A stretch of DNA of 10,485 nt, from contig JAHEYX010000025.1 of the NCBI GenBank assembly GCA_023251415.1, positions 4,458-14,942 on the forward strand, in the 5' to 3' direction. This DNA comes from Chitinophagales bacterium. GTDB taxonomy: Bacteria; Bacteroidota; Bacteroidia; Chitinophagales; CAIODY01. Made by a program: the position numbers and the translations under genes. The notes under the pieces are model-generated. The model did no database searches. It saw nothing but the letters and a program-made list of their open reading frames with translations, and was not told the origin of the DNA. Below, one piece after another: positions 5,859-10,485 of this stretch (positions are counted from its first letter, which is position 1; every line of letters starts with the position of its first letter).

Positions 5859-6880
5859 TTTTAAAACACAACAACACAGGTGAGCGAATATACACCTTTC
5901 AAGACACAGATCATGTGATCGCCAATCATGCTGATGTACTTGCTTTGATAGCTCAATTAGCACTTAAGGCTGATATCAATAGCCCTACATTTACCGGCAC
6001 TCCACAAGCTCCTACACCAAGCGCCGGTAACAATTCAAATAATGTTGCTACGACTGCATTTGTAGCTACAGCCATTGCAGCACTGGTGAATAGCTCACCT
6101 TCAACATTAGATACTTTAAATGAGCTTGCAGCAGCTCTCGGTAATGATGCCAATTTCAGCACTACTATAATAACACTGATCGGAACAAAAGCTCCAATTG
6201 CATCACCTACGTTCACCGGTACTCCACAAGCGCCTACACAAACTGCAGGTAATAATACTAGCGCAATTGCTACCACAGCATTTGTAACGAATGCCTTGGC
6301 TACCGTTCCCGGTTATCCTGCACCAATTATCGGACAGTACTTAAGTGGTAACCGGATATACACCAGTGTAGGTAGTAGTAATTATAGCGCTACAGCTATT
6401 CTTAATTACGTTTTTGCAGTTCCGGTTAGATTTACAACAAATACCCCCATTACAGACATAGGGATGCAAACAAACGTAGGAGCCGGTGGTAATATTCGCT
6501 TTGGTATTTTCTCGCACGATTCAGCCGGATTTAAGCCTAAAACAAAGCTCTCAGATGAAGGTAGTATTCCGGCTGCTACACAAGGATTCAAATCGCTTCA
6601 TTTAAATACCCCAATAACACCCACACCAGGAGAGATTTTATGGCTTGTATGGACCGGAGATGCGAATTTAAAAGTACCTACTATTCCAAACGTCTCTTGC
6701 GGTAATGAGCTGCTTGGATTTACACCGATTAGCAATGTCTATATTCCCAATGTATACCTAATCAGTGCTAGTGCTGTTACCAATGCTTTTAGTTCAGGAT
6801 TCCCAAGTGATTTAAGTACAACAACATTCAATGTGCAATACAGCTCAAATGCTGCAGTTTTTCCACTATACAAACATTAA
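5843..6880 (+). CDS. phage tail-fibre-like protein with two SPTFTGTPQAPT repeats
   Basis: A 345-residue protein. The N-terminus is short (1-45). Residues 47-80 and 121-154 are two copies of a module SPTFTGTPQAPT..AGNN...ATTAFV, a hallmark of tail-fibre shafts of many tailed phages. Between them lies a STLDTLNELAAALGNDANFSTT segment, also typical of tail fibres. The remaining 190 residues are beta-rich, Ser/Thr/Asn/Gly-rich and end in VFPLYKH, and probably form the receptor-facing tip. The start overlaps the nucleotidyltransferase gene by 16 bp. Mu keeps its fibre genes with the late tail genes, so a fibre between early genes is unexpected. It may be a displaced receptor-binding protein or an accessory surface protein. 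Confidence 0.85.
   Translation: MVNYIILKHNNTGERIYTFQDTDHVIANHADVLALIAQLALKADINSPTFTGTPQAPTPSAGNNSNNVATTAFVATAIAALVNSSPSTLDTLNELAAALGNDANFSTTIITLIGTKAPIASPTFTGTPQAPTQTAGNNTSAIATTAFVTNALATVPGYPAPIIGQYLSGNRIYTSVGSSNYSATAILNYVFAVPVRFTTNTPITDIGMQTNVGAGGNIRFGIFSHDSAGFKPKTKLSDEGSIPAATQGFKSLHLNTPITPTPGEILWLVWTGDANLKVPTIPNVSCGNELLGFTPISNVYIPNVYLISASAVTNAFSSGFPSDLSTTTFNVQYSSNAAVFPLYKH
5981..6082 (+). repeat. tail-fibre shaft repeat, copy 1
   Basis: Coding repeat (residues 47-80 of the fibre protein) beginning SPTFTGTPQAPT and ending ATTAFVATAIAA. It matches the copy at 6203 at most positions in protein and strongly in DNA (for example CTCCACAAGC shared). Such repeats favour recombination and exchange of fibre tips. 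Confidence 0.85.
6203..6304 (+). repeat. tail-fibre shaft repeat, copy 2
   Basis: Second copy (residues 121-154), beginning SPTFTGTPQAPT and ending ATTAFVTNALAT, 222 bp after the first. The spacer is linker sequence, so the two copies are dispersed within the shaft, not tandem. Confidence 0.85.
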
Positions 6881-6885
6881 GATAT

Positions 6886-7059
6886 ATGCAAGTAGAATCA
6901 TACCAAATAAACCCTAAAACTGGCCAAGCTGAATTAATAGCTGCTTACGATGCACCTGAGCTGCCGGAACTGGCTCAAACCGAGTTGAGTCAGAAGGTTG
7001 AAGAGCTGAGTCAGCAGATTGAAATTATAAACACTAAAATTGATAGCAATGAAAGCTAA
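6886..7059 (+). CDS. 57-aa protein after the tail fibre; possible small fibre-associated protein
   Basis: ATG at 6886 lies five bases after the fibre stop, and the 57-codon frame ends at TAA 7059, overlapping the first 11 bases of the gemA-like gene in another frame. The N-terminus (MQVESYQINPKTGQAELIAAYDAP) is polar. The C-terminal half (about 31-52) is a heptad-like helix, TELSQKVEELSQQIEIINTK. Tail-fibre genes are often followed by small assembly or chaperone genes, and the tight linkage suggests a partner of the fibre, but no assembly-protein family is recognised. Confidence 0.6.
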   Translation: MQVESYQINPKTGQAELIAAYDAPELPELAQTELSQKVEELSQQIEIINTKIDSNES

Positions 7060-7453
7060 TAAGCTACTGATACAACAGATTCATATTGCCAAAAGCAAAC
7101 TAAAGCTTGATGAAGATACCTATCGTTCATTGATTTACCAGTTCAGCGATGGCCGAGAGACCTCATCAAAGGAGTTGGAGCAAAATGAAGCACAATTGCT
7201 ATACAATTATTTGAAAGACTTACACGGTGATCAACAGGATAAGGCTAACCGTATGCGCCGTAAATTGATAAGCTATGCACATCAAATGCATTGGTATAAA
7301 CAAGGTACTCGTGAAATAGACTATGAGCGTATTGATAACTGGTGTAATAAGTATGGGATGTTTCACAAAAAACTAAATGATCATAACACAACGGAGCTTG
7401 CTAAATTGATAACTCAATTTGAAGGCATGTTTGTTAAATATTTAAAGGCATGA
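7049..7453 (+). CDS. gemA: GemA-like protein (Mu gp16, DUF1018)
   Basis: A 134-residue protein from the ATG at 7049; a TTG three codons upstream is less likely. The N-terminus KLLIQQIHIAKSKLKLDEDTYRSL (from residue 5) matches the DUF1018 pattern, in which IH.AK..L.LD.DTYR is characteristic. It is followed by a segment with SSKEL, then the central MRRKLISYAHQMHWY and a helical C-terminus. The family is the early gp16 of Mu (GemA), reported to influence host gene expression and DNA topology; its exact activity here is unknown. The stop overlaps the next start (ATGA, 7450-7453). It confirms Mu-like ancestry independently of A and B. Confidence 0.85.
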   Translation: MKANKLLIQQIHIAKSKLKLDEDTYRSLIYQFSDGRETSSKELEQNEAQLLYNYLKDLHGDQQDKANRMRRKLISYAHQMHWYKQGTREIDYERIDNWCNKYGMFHKKLNDHNTTELAKLITQFEGMFVKYLKA

Positions 7454-7749
7454 AAGACTATACCAATAGAGAGTTTCGTAACAGATTATTGCGCCATATA
7501 AACAACATCCTGAACAGAGAAGGGGTATACCGCCAACAGCTTATATTAGAAGTATTGTCGGATGAATTCTTTATTGGCACAGATGCTCTAGTGAAGAAGA
7601 TATTAACGCATGATGATGACACATCAATTTACGTTGATAATACCAAGTTCACACGTGAATTACCTATACGGTTGGCTAAGATTAGAAGCGAGTTAAAATA
7701 CCGGTCTGAAAAGAAGATTAAAATTAACCACCCATCACTATTTCAATGA
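7450..7749 (+). CDS. unrecognised 99-aa protein downstream of gemA
   Basis: It starts in an ATGA overlap with the gemA stop. The 99-residue product is basic and mostly helical, with a DEFFIGTDALVKKIL segment (about 37-51) and a lysine-rich end. Mu places the Mor activator after gemA, but I see no Mor/C helix-turn-helix pattern. It ends in another ATGA overlap, so it is part of a coupled chain. Function unknown. Confidence 0.65.
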   Translation: MKDYTNREFRNRLLRHINNILNREGVYRQQLILEVLSDEFFIGTDALVKKILTHDDDTSIYVDNTKFTRELPIRLAKIRSELKYRSEKKIKINHPSLFQ

Positions 7750-8078
7750 TTCCATTAAAGCTAAAACTGAGTTCATCAGACTGGTTAATGATATGCTTCT
7801 ATTTAGAGGCGAATATTAAAGCATATAGGCAAAATCATCAATCTGCTTACAGTAGATGTGTAATGTATTGTATAATCAACGCTAGAGATAAGATCAAAAG
7901 CAAAAAAACGCTGATGTTCAAACAAAAGCCATTTACATTAACCTTTGATTTAGCTACATGCTACGCATTTATAGAATTTACTAACTATATGAGCTGTACG
8001 GATGAATTTATCTATGTAATTGTACAAGAATTACTAAGTCGAATTAATGAGCATTTAGAGAATTTAAACATCCATTAA
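7746..8078 (+). CDS. unrecognised 110-aa protein
   Basis: It starts in an ATGA overlap with the previous gene and encodes 110 residues with many aromatic and Cys residues (CFYLEANIKAY, CVMYCIINARDKI, TCYAFIEFTNYMSC). No signal or clear membrane helix is visible. It is the last secure gene of the plus-strand operon. Its 3' end overlaps by 15 bp the 3' end of the opposing membrane-protein gene. No family recognised. Confidence 0.6.
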   Translation: MIPLKLKLSSSDWLMICFYLEANIKAYRQNHQSAYSRCVMYCIINARDKIKSKKTLMFKQKPFTLTFDLATCYAFIEFTNYMSCTDEFIYVIVQELLSRINEHLENLNIH

Positions 8079-8558
8079 AACGAATATAGACAATGAAAGA
8101 ACTGAAAGACATAGTAAGGAATATCCACACCAAGTTGCATATTTATAGAAAGGAGATATACTTATATTGGCATCGCCTTTTTTTTGCATATTCTGTGCGT
8201 ACCGATATGCACGCTCACCCTTGTCTACACGAATCTTGCCATGAAGTACAACTTGCCCATATAAAGCAATTACTAAAAAAAGGATACCTACTCCAATTTC
8301 CGAAATTGAGAAAGCCAGCAACCTGCTTGGATTGTCACAAAGAGTACTTAGAAGAGAAAGAGTCCCATTTAAAGGAATGCGAGTTGAATGTGCAGAAACA
8401 ACGGGAGAATGTTCAGGCTTTAAGGTTATCGTACGAATGGAAATTAGCACGCCAAAAAGACTCGAAGCAAGCAGAACAACCTGCCGGATAAAATTATAAT
8501 GCACATCAATCATTTTTTGTTCATGCTCTTCTAATAATTCAATAGGGTTTTTAGTCAT
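8064..8558 (-). CDS. putative three-helix membrane protein of unknown function
   Basis: A 164-residue minus-strand protein. An amphipathic, acidic N-terminus (IELLEEHEQKMIDVHYNFIRQ) leads into a first membrane helix (about 25-42, VVLLASSLFGVLISI). A polar loop follows, then a second helix (about 80-105, containing GVGILFLVIALYGQVV), a basic cytosolic loop, and a third helix (about 140-162, CGYSLLCLSVLSLSIFVL). This layout resembles small uncharacterised membrane proteins found scattered in Bacteroidota genomes. It is the only minus-strand gene of the element, so it may be accessory cargo with its own promoter. A plus-strand frame (8093-8491) lies entirely inside it, and both are unlikely to be real; the membrane topology favours this one. 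Confidence 0.6.
   Translation of the reverse strand: MTKNPIELLEEHEQKMIDVHYNFIRQVVLLASSLFGVLISIRTITLKPEHSPVVSAHSTRIPLNGTLSLLSTLCDNPSRLLAFSISEIGVGILFLVIALYGQVVLHGKIRVDKGERAYRYAQNMQKKGDANISISPFYKYATWCGYSLLCLSVLSLSIFVLMDV
8093..8491 (+). CDS. alternative plus-strand frame with Cys/His pairs, antisense to the membrane protein
   Basis: This 132-codon frame starts 14 bp after the preceding plus-strand stop with an A-rich leader (tatagacaATG), so by spacing it could continue the operon. The product has HPCLHESCHEV and later TCLDCHKEYL, spaced like a possible four-ligand metal site, then a Lys/Glu-rich helix. It lies wholly within the minus-strand frame 8064-8558. A Lys/Glu-rich frame can itself create a hydrophobic antisense frame, so the choice is not settled. 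I rate it the less likely of the two. Confidence 0.3.
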   Translation: MKELKDIVRNIHTKLHIYRKEIYLYWHRLFFAYSVRTDMHAHPCLHESCHEVQLAHIKQLLKKGYLLQFPKLRKPATCLDCHKEYLEEKESHLKECELNVQKQRENVQALRLSYEWKLARQKDSKQAEQPAG

Positions 8559-8616
8559 AAAAGTGGGGGGTTATTCACCCAATATACAAGATTTTAATAG
8601 GATACCTAAATTTACA

Positions 8617-9048
8617 ATGATAATATTAAAGCCGGTTCTTTATTACTACTCAATTCAAACTTTTAACCGCAGTAATAGTGGTGTAAATGAAAGTTTATAT
8701 TGGGATGGGATGTCGTTAGAAACGCTAACAAAATGGACGTGGTATTTTGAGTATAGAGCTGCCTTACTTAAGGTAAAGTATCCACGTATTAAGGTTGAAA
8801 GTAGATGGGGTAATTATGAGGCCACAGGAAAGAAGCTGATGGACATTTATGAAGCTCGAAAATTGGGTAAAACAAGGACCATTAGTAAGTATAAAAACAT
8901 GATAGCTAAATCTATTGAAAATTGGGATCAACTTTTCCCAATAGAAGACGATGTTTTATACAAAAAAGCCATTGCGAAAATTGAAAGATTGGAGCTTGAA
9001 TTTGCGAAATTTATGGAGGAAGAATACAATCCAAGCCTAATTTCATAA
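8617..9048 (+). CDS. unrecognised 143-aa protein near the element's right end
   Basis: The ATG at 8617 is preceded by an AT-rich leader and chosen over a GTG at 8563 that would begin only five bases from the divergent membrane-protein start. The product is 143 residues. It has a segment MSLETLTKWTWYFEYRAALLKVKYP (about 32-56), a short GNYEATGKKL stretch, and two charged helices, with no membrane segment. The aromatic helix and charged tail give the impression of a family shared by Bacteroidota prophages, but I cannot name it. It is the last phage gene before the non-coding right end. Confidence 0.65.
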   Translation: MIILKPVLYYYSIQTFNRSNSGVNESLYWDGMSLETLTKWTWYFEYRAALLKVKYPRIKVESRWGNYEATGKKLMDIYEARKLGKTRTISKYKNMIAKSIENWDQLFPIEDDVLYKKAIAKIERLELEFAKFMEEEYNPSLIS

Positions 9049-9096
9049 CCTGACACAAAGTCCGAATGGTATTTGAAGGGGTAAATTGGATAAAAC

Positions 9097-9123
9097 CCGT
9101 AGATTTTCCGTAAAATATCCGTA
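9097..9123 (+). repeat. three CCGTA boxes spaced exactly 11 bp
   Basis: CCGTA occurs at 9097-9101, 9108-9112 and 9119-9123, so the same face of the helix is presented three times. The remaining six bases of each unit are AT-rich and not conserved. This resembles an array for a cooperative DNA-binding protein (repressor, host factor or transposase accessory site). The binder is unknown. Confidence 0.45.
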
Positions 9124-9138
9124 CCTAATCGCCTTTTT

Positions 9139-9153
9139 GGTCAATATTTGACC
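9139..9153. promoter_or_regulatory. palindromic site GGTCAATATTTGACC
   Basis: A perfect dyad GGTCAA-TAT-TTGACC, flanked by TTTTT on the left. It could be an operator for a dimeric regulator or a short hairpin. The stem is only six pairs and the right-hand T run is short, so a terminator is less likely on the plus strand; on the minus strand the flanking A/T runs are equally weak. Confidence 0.35.
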
Positions 9154-9281
9154 TTTCAATAGGGGAAGTGAAAAAATAAAGCATTAAAGGCTCATTGCAA
9201 TACTGGTTTAACTAAACTAATTGCCCTATAAGCCAAATTAGTGGCTGTTTTAGCTAAAAATGGAGGTAATTAGGTAATAGT

Positions 9282-9322
9282 GTTTAAATGTAAGGTAAAT
9301 ACCAGTTATTGGCCATTTAAAC
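9282..9322. repeat. nine-base inverted repeat around a 23-bp spacer
   Basis: GTTTAAATG (9282-9290) is the exact reverse complement of CATTTAAAC (9314-9322). The spacer contains CCAGTTATTGG, itself partly symmetric. It is probably a protein-binding or structural element of the transposon end. Confidence 0.4.
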
Positions 9323-9352
9323 GCCAGTTTATTCAAGCTGAATGAAATCAGG

Positions 9353-9371
9353 ATTTTAGATTTCGTATTTC
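9353..9371 (+). repeat. transposase-site-like direct repeat, inner copy
   Basis: ATTTTAGATTTCGTATTTC differs at one of 19 positions from the outer copy at 9445, 92 bp away in the same orientation. Read on the minus strand it contains GAAATACGAAA, which matches the AARYRCGAAA half of the MuA end-binding consensus as I recall it (Mu L1 has GAAGTACGAAA). It is probably an internal R2-type site. Confidence 0.6.
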
Positions 9372-9410
9372 ACTAAATTTAGCCAATTTTAGGCTGTAAT
9401 GTAGTACTAT

Positions 9411-9431
9411 GGCTAATTTTTAGCCTTTTTT
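9411..9431 (+). terminator. intrinsic-terminator-like hairpin near the right end
   Basis: GGCTAA (9411-9416) and TTAGCC (9420-9425) pair around a three-base loop and are followed by six T. The stem is AT-rich and short, so strength is uncertain. It would stop plus-strand transcription from the element entering the host gene. Related AGCC..GGCT dyads lie at 9231-9246 and 9381-9395. Confidence 0.5.
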
Positions 9432-9444
9432 AGTAATACTTATA

Positions 9445-9463
9445 ATTTTAGGTTTCGTATTTC
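9445..9463 (+). repeat. transposase-site-like direct repeat, outer copy (right terminus)
   Basis: ATTTTAGGTTTCGTATTTC is the outer copy, followed by CCCCCC and then the junction with the interrupted glycosyltransferase gene. In Mu, the CGAAA part of the first end site lies roughly 27 bp from the terminus. Applied here this puts the terminus near 9478, close to the CA at 9480-9481. This placement is an inference. Confidence 0.65.
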
Positions 9464-9468
9464 CCCCC

Positions 9469-9927
9469 TTATAAGCGATCATGGTTCATCGACAATTTAA
9501 CCGCTGTATAATTAATAAATTGAATCAAAGGTCCATTGGTCGTATAAGTACGCACATCGGGTAAGTGATGAAAAATATTTCCGGCATTTAAAAAGGTGTT
9601 GAGGCTACGATCCATCAACTCTTTTGGAGTAAGGGCGTAAGGGCTATATCCGATAGCTTGGAATTTTCCGTCCCAAATCCAGCGCCAGTAATCAGCAGAT
9701 AAATTAGGTATGGCAAACAATAAGGCACAACGTACAATTAATCCCAATGCTACAGCGGGTTTCAAATCATCACCGGCTTTAACTTGTTGGATTATGAAAA
9801 AGTACAGTAAAAACAAGGAGGCATAGCACGAATAAAGTGGTATGGCTTGATTGGTAGAGGTAAAAAAAGCACTGATTACGCTTATTGCAAAAAAGGCACT
9901 ATAAGCCGAGTAGATTTTCCATTTCAT
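9469..9927 (-). pseudogene. GT-C-type membrane glycosyltransferase, 3'-truncated by the element
   Basis: Host gene read on the minus strand, 152 codons remaining. It has three N-terminal membrane helices (about 5-23, 30-48, 57-73), then the periplasmic-loop motif LSADYWRWIWDGKFQAIGYSPY (about 77-97). That is the S.D..R..WDG....G..PY pattern of GT87/mannosyltransferase-like GT-C enzymes, which use polyprenyl-phosphate sugars. Family members are usually several hundred residues with about ten helices. This frame stops at TAA 9469-9471, immediately beside the element's outer repeat, so the enzyme lacks most of its helices. The last few codons may already be element DNA. The missing 3' part should lie beyond the left end of the element. 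It starts 49 bp after the methyltransferase gene, probably in one operon. Confidence 0.8.
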
Positions 9928-9976
9928 GGGTTGAAATTAGGACTAAAATTGAGGAGGAAAAAGTTTTTGATAAGTA

Positions 9977-10485
9977 TTAGTAACGAATGACGAATTGTTG
10001 TTTAGGAACACCTGTTCTGAAAAACACCATACCCATATTATAAATGTCGACACTTAATGTCACATCGGGGTCAGCACAAATCATATTCCATGCTTGTTCC
10101 ATGCCCGGACTCCAATGAATGTCATGAAATACGAACACCGAATTATCGGTTCTTTTTTGCTTCAATAAGCTGAAATAATACATCGTAGCTTCGTATTGGT
10201 GATTACCGTCAATAAAAGCCATATCGATCGTGGTTAATTGGCTCAAGGTATCAGGAAAGGAGTGCTTGAAATTTCCTTCGATCACTTTAATGTGATTTAA
10301 ATTCAACAATTGAAAAGTCTTTTGAGCTAATGCAGCGCAATTTGGATTACCTTCCAAGGTATAGATTGTGGCGTTCGTTTGCGCTTTAGCAAGATAGCAA
10401 GTGCTGATACCTAATGAAGTACCTAGTTCGATCATGTTTTTGGGCTGCATGAAATTGACTAATCGAAACAGTACTTGGCCATATT
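9977..10485 (-). CDS. class I SAM-dependent methyltransferase (5' partial)
   Basis: The minus-strand frame is open to the right window edge: 11 full codons (YGQVLFRLVNF) precede the ATG at 10450 and continue the fold, so that ATG is internal. The SAM-binding motif I is MIELGTSLGIST, followed by an acidic end of strand beta2 (TLEGNP) and the FIDGNHQYEATMYYF motif (D and H in the usual place). Then come VFHDIHW and a C-terminal strand ending FVIRY. This is the O-methyltransferase-like Methyltransf_24 pattern. The substrate is unknown. It is host chromosomal DNA and co-directional with the interrupted glycosyltransferase downstream, suggesting a surface-glycan or lipid-linked context, which is inference only. 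Confidence 0.85.
   Translation of the reverse strand, partial: YGQVLFRLVNFMQPKNMIELGTSLGISTCYLAKAQTNATIYTLEGNPNCAALAQKTFQLLNLNHIKVIEGNFKHSFPDTLSQLTTIDMAFIDGNHQYEATMYYFSLLKQKRTDNSVFVFHDIHWSPGMEQAWNMICADPDVTLSVDIYNMGMVFFRTGVPKQQFVIRY

Larger units (their letters stand above)
9049..9481. other. non-coding right end of the Mu-like element
   Basis: No ORF of note is present. The stretch holds three phased CCGTA boxes (9097-9123), a dyad at 9139-9153, a family of AGCC/GGCT dyads (9231, 9381, 9411), a nine-base inverted repeat (9282/9314), a terminator-like hairpin (9411-9431) and two 19-bp direct repeats (9353 and 9445) that resemble MuA binding sites. This density of sites next to a broken host gene marks it as the transposition end. 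The exact terminus is uncertain. Mu-family ends usually finish in CA, and the nearest CA outside the outer repeat is at 9480-9481. Confidence 0.7.

Noticed and set aside
5953..6276. Minus-strand Ala/Val-rich 107-codon frame
   Set aside because: Antisense of the fibre repeats; its own repeat pattern simply mirrors them.
8563..8616. GTG start for the last phage gene
   Set aside because: Would begin five bases from the divergent gene start. The ATG at 8617 has a normal AT-rich leader.
9110..9126. Third degenerate copy of the 19-bp end repeat (TAGATTTTCCGTA)
   Set aside because: Needs an insertion to align and overlaps the CCGTA array. The match is too weak to call a binding site.
1..10485. CRISPR array
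   Set aside because: No set of regularly spaced identical repeats with unique spacers. The only repeats are the fibre modules and the end sites.

Overview
The window holds the right-hand part of a Mu-like transposable prophage, or a Mu-like mobile element, inserted into a bacterial chromosome, plus about 1 kb of host DNA at the right edge. The DNA is AT-rich. Most genes start after A-rich leaders with no Shine-Dalgarno sequence, and the host proteins look like those of Bacteroidota, so a member of that phylum is the most likely host. This is inferred from sequence style, not proven.

Layout. Bases 1-2043 carry the transposition module: the C-terminal part of a DDE transposase (Mu A type; its 5' end lies left of the window) and the AAA+ target-selection ATPase (Mu B type). 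Bases 2054-3637 carry an unrecognised Trp-rich protein, a coiled-coil protein whose frame holds an amber stop near its start, and a DUF3164 protein, a usual companion of transposable-phage early regions. Bases 3638-4252 contain no gene but are dense in complementary segments. They begin with a tRNA-like fold and end in a terminator-like hairpin, and are the best candidate here for an undescribed large structured RNA. Bases 4253-8078 are a tightly packed plus-strand operon of small genes, several joined by ATGA stop/start overlaps. It includes a 27-residue membrane peptide, a polymerase-beta-type nucleotidyltransferase, a tail-fibre-like protein and a GemA (Mu gp16, DUF1018) homologue. Bases 8064-8558 read best as a minus-strand three-helix membrane protein, followed by one more plus-strand unknown gene (8617-9048).

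Bases 9049 to about 9481 are a non-coding right end. It has a helically phased CCGTA triplet, several dyads, an intrinsic-terminator-like hairpin, and two 19-bp direct repeats matching half of the MuA end-binding consensus. Immediately beyond lies a GT-C-type glycosyltransferase gene that stops prematurely at the junction, so the element appears to have inserted into it. Upstream of that gene, on the same minus strand, is a class I SAM-dependent methyltransferase that runs off the right edge.

How it fits together. A and B would carry out replicative transposition on the element ends. DUF3164, GemA and the small genes look like the early region. Unlike Mu, no capsid, portal or tail-tube genes lie between gemA and the right end, yet a tail-fibre-like gene sits inside this early block. 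Either the late genes lie left of A, or this is a reduced or satellite Mu-like element. The window cannot tell which.
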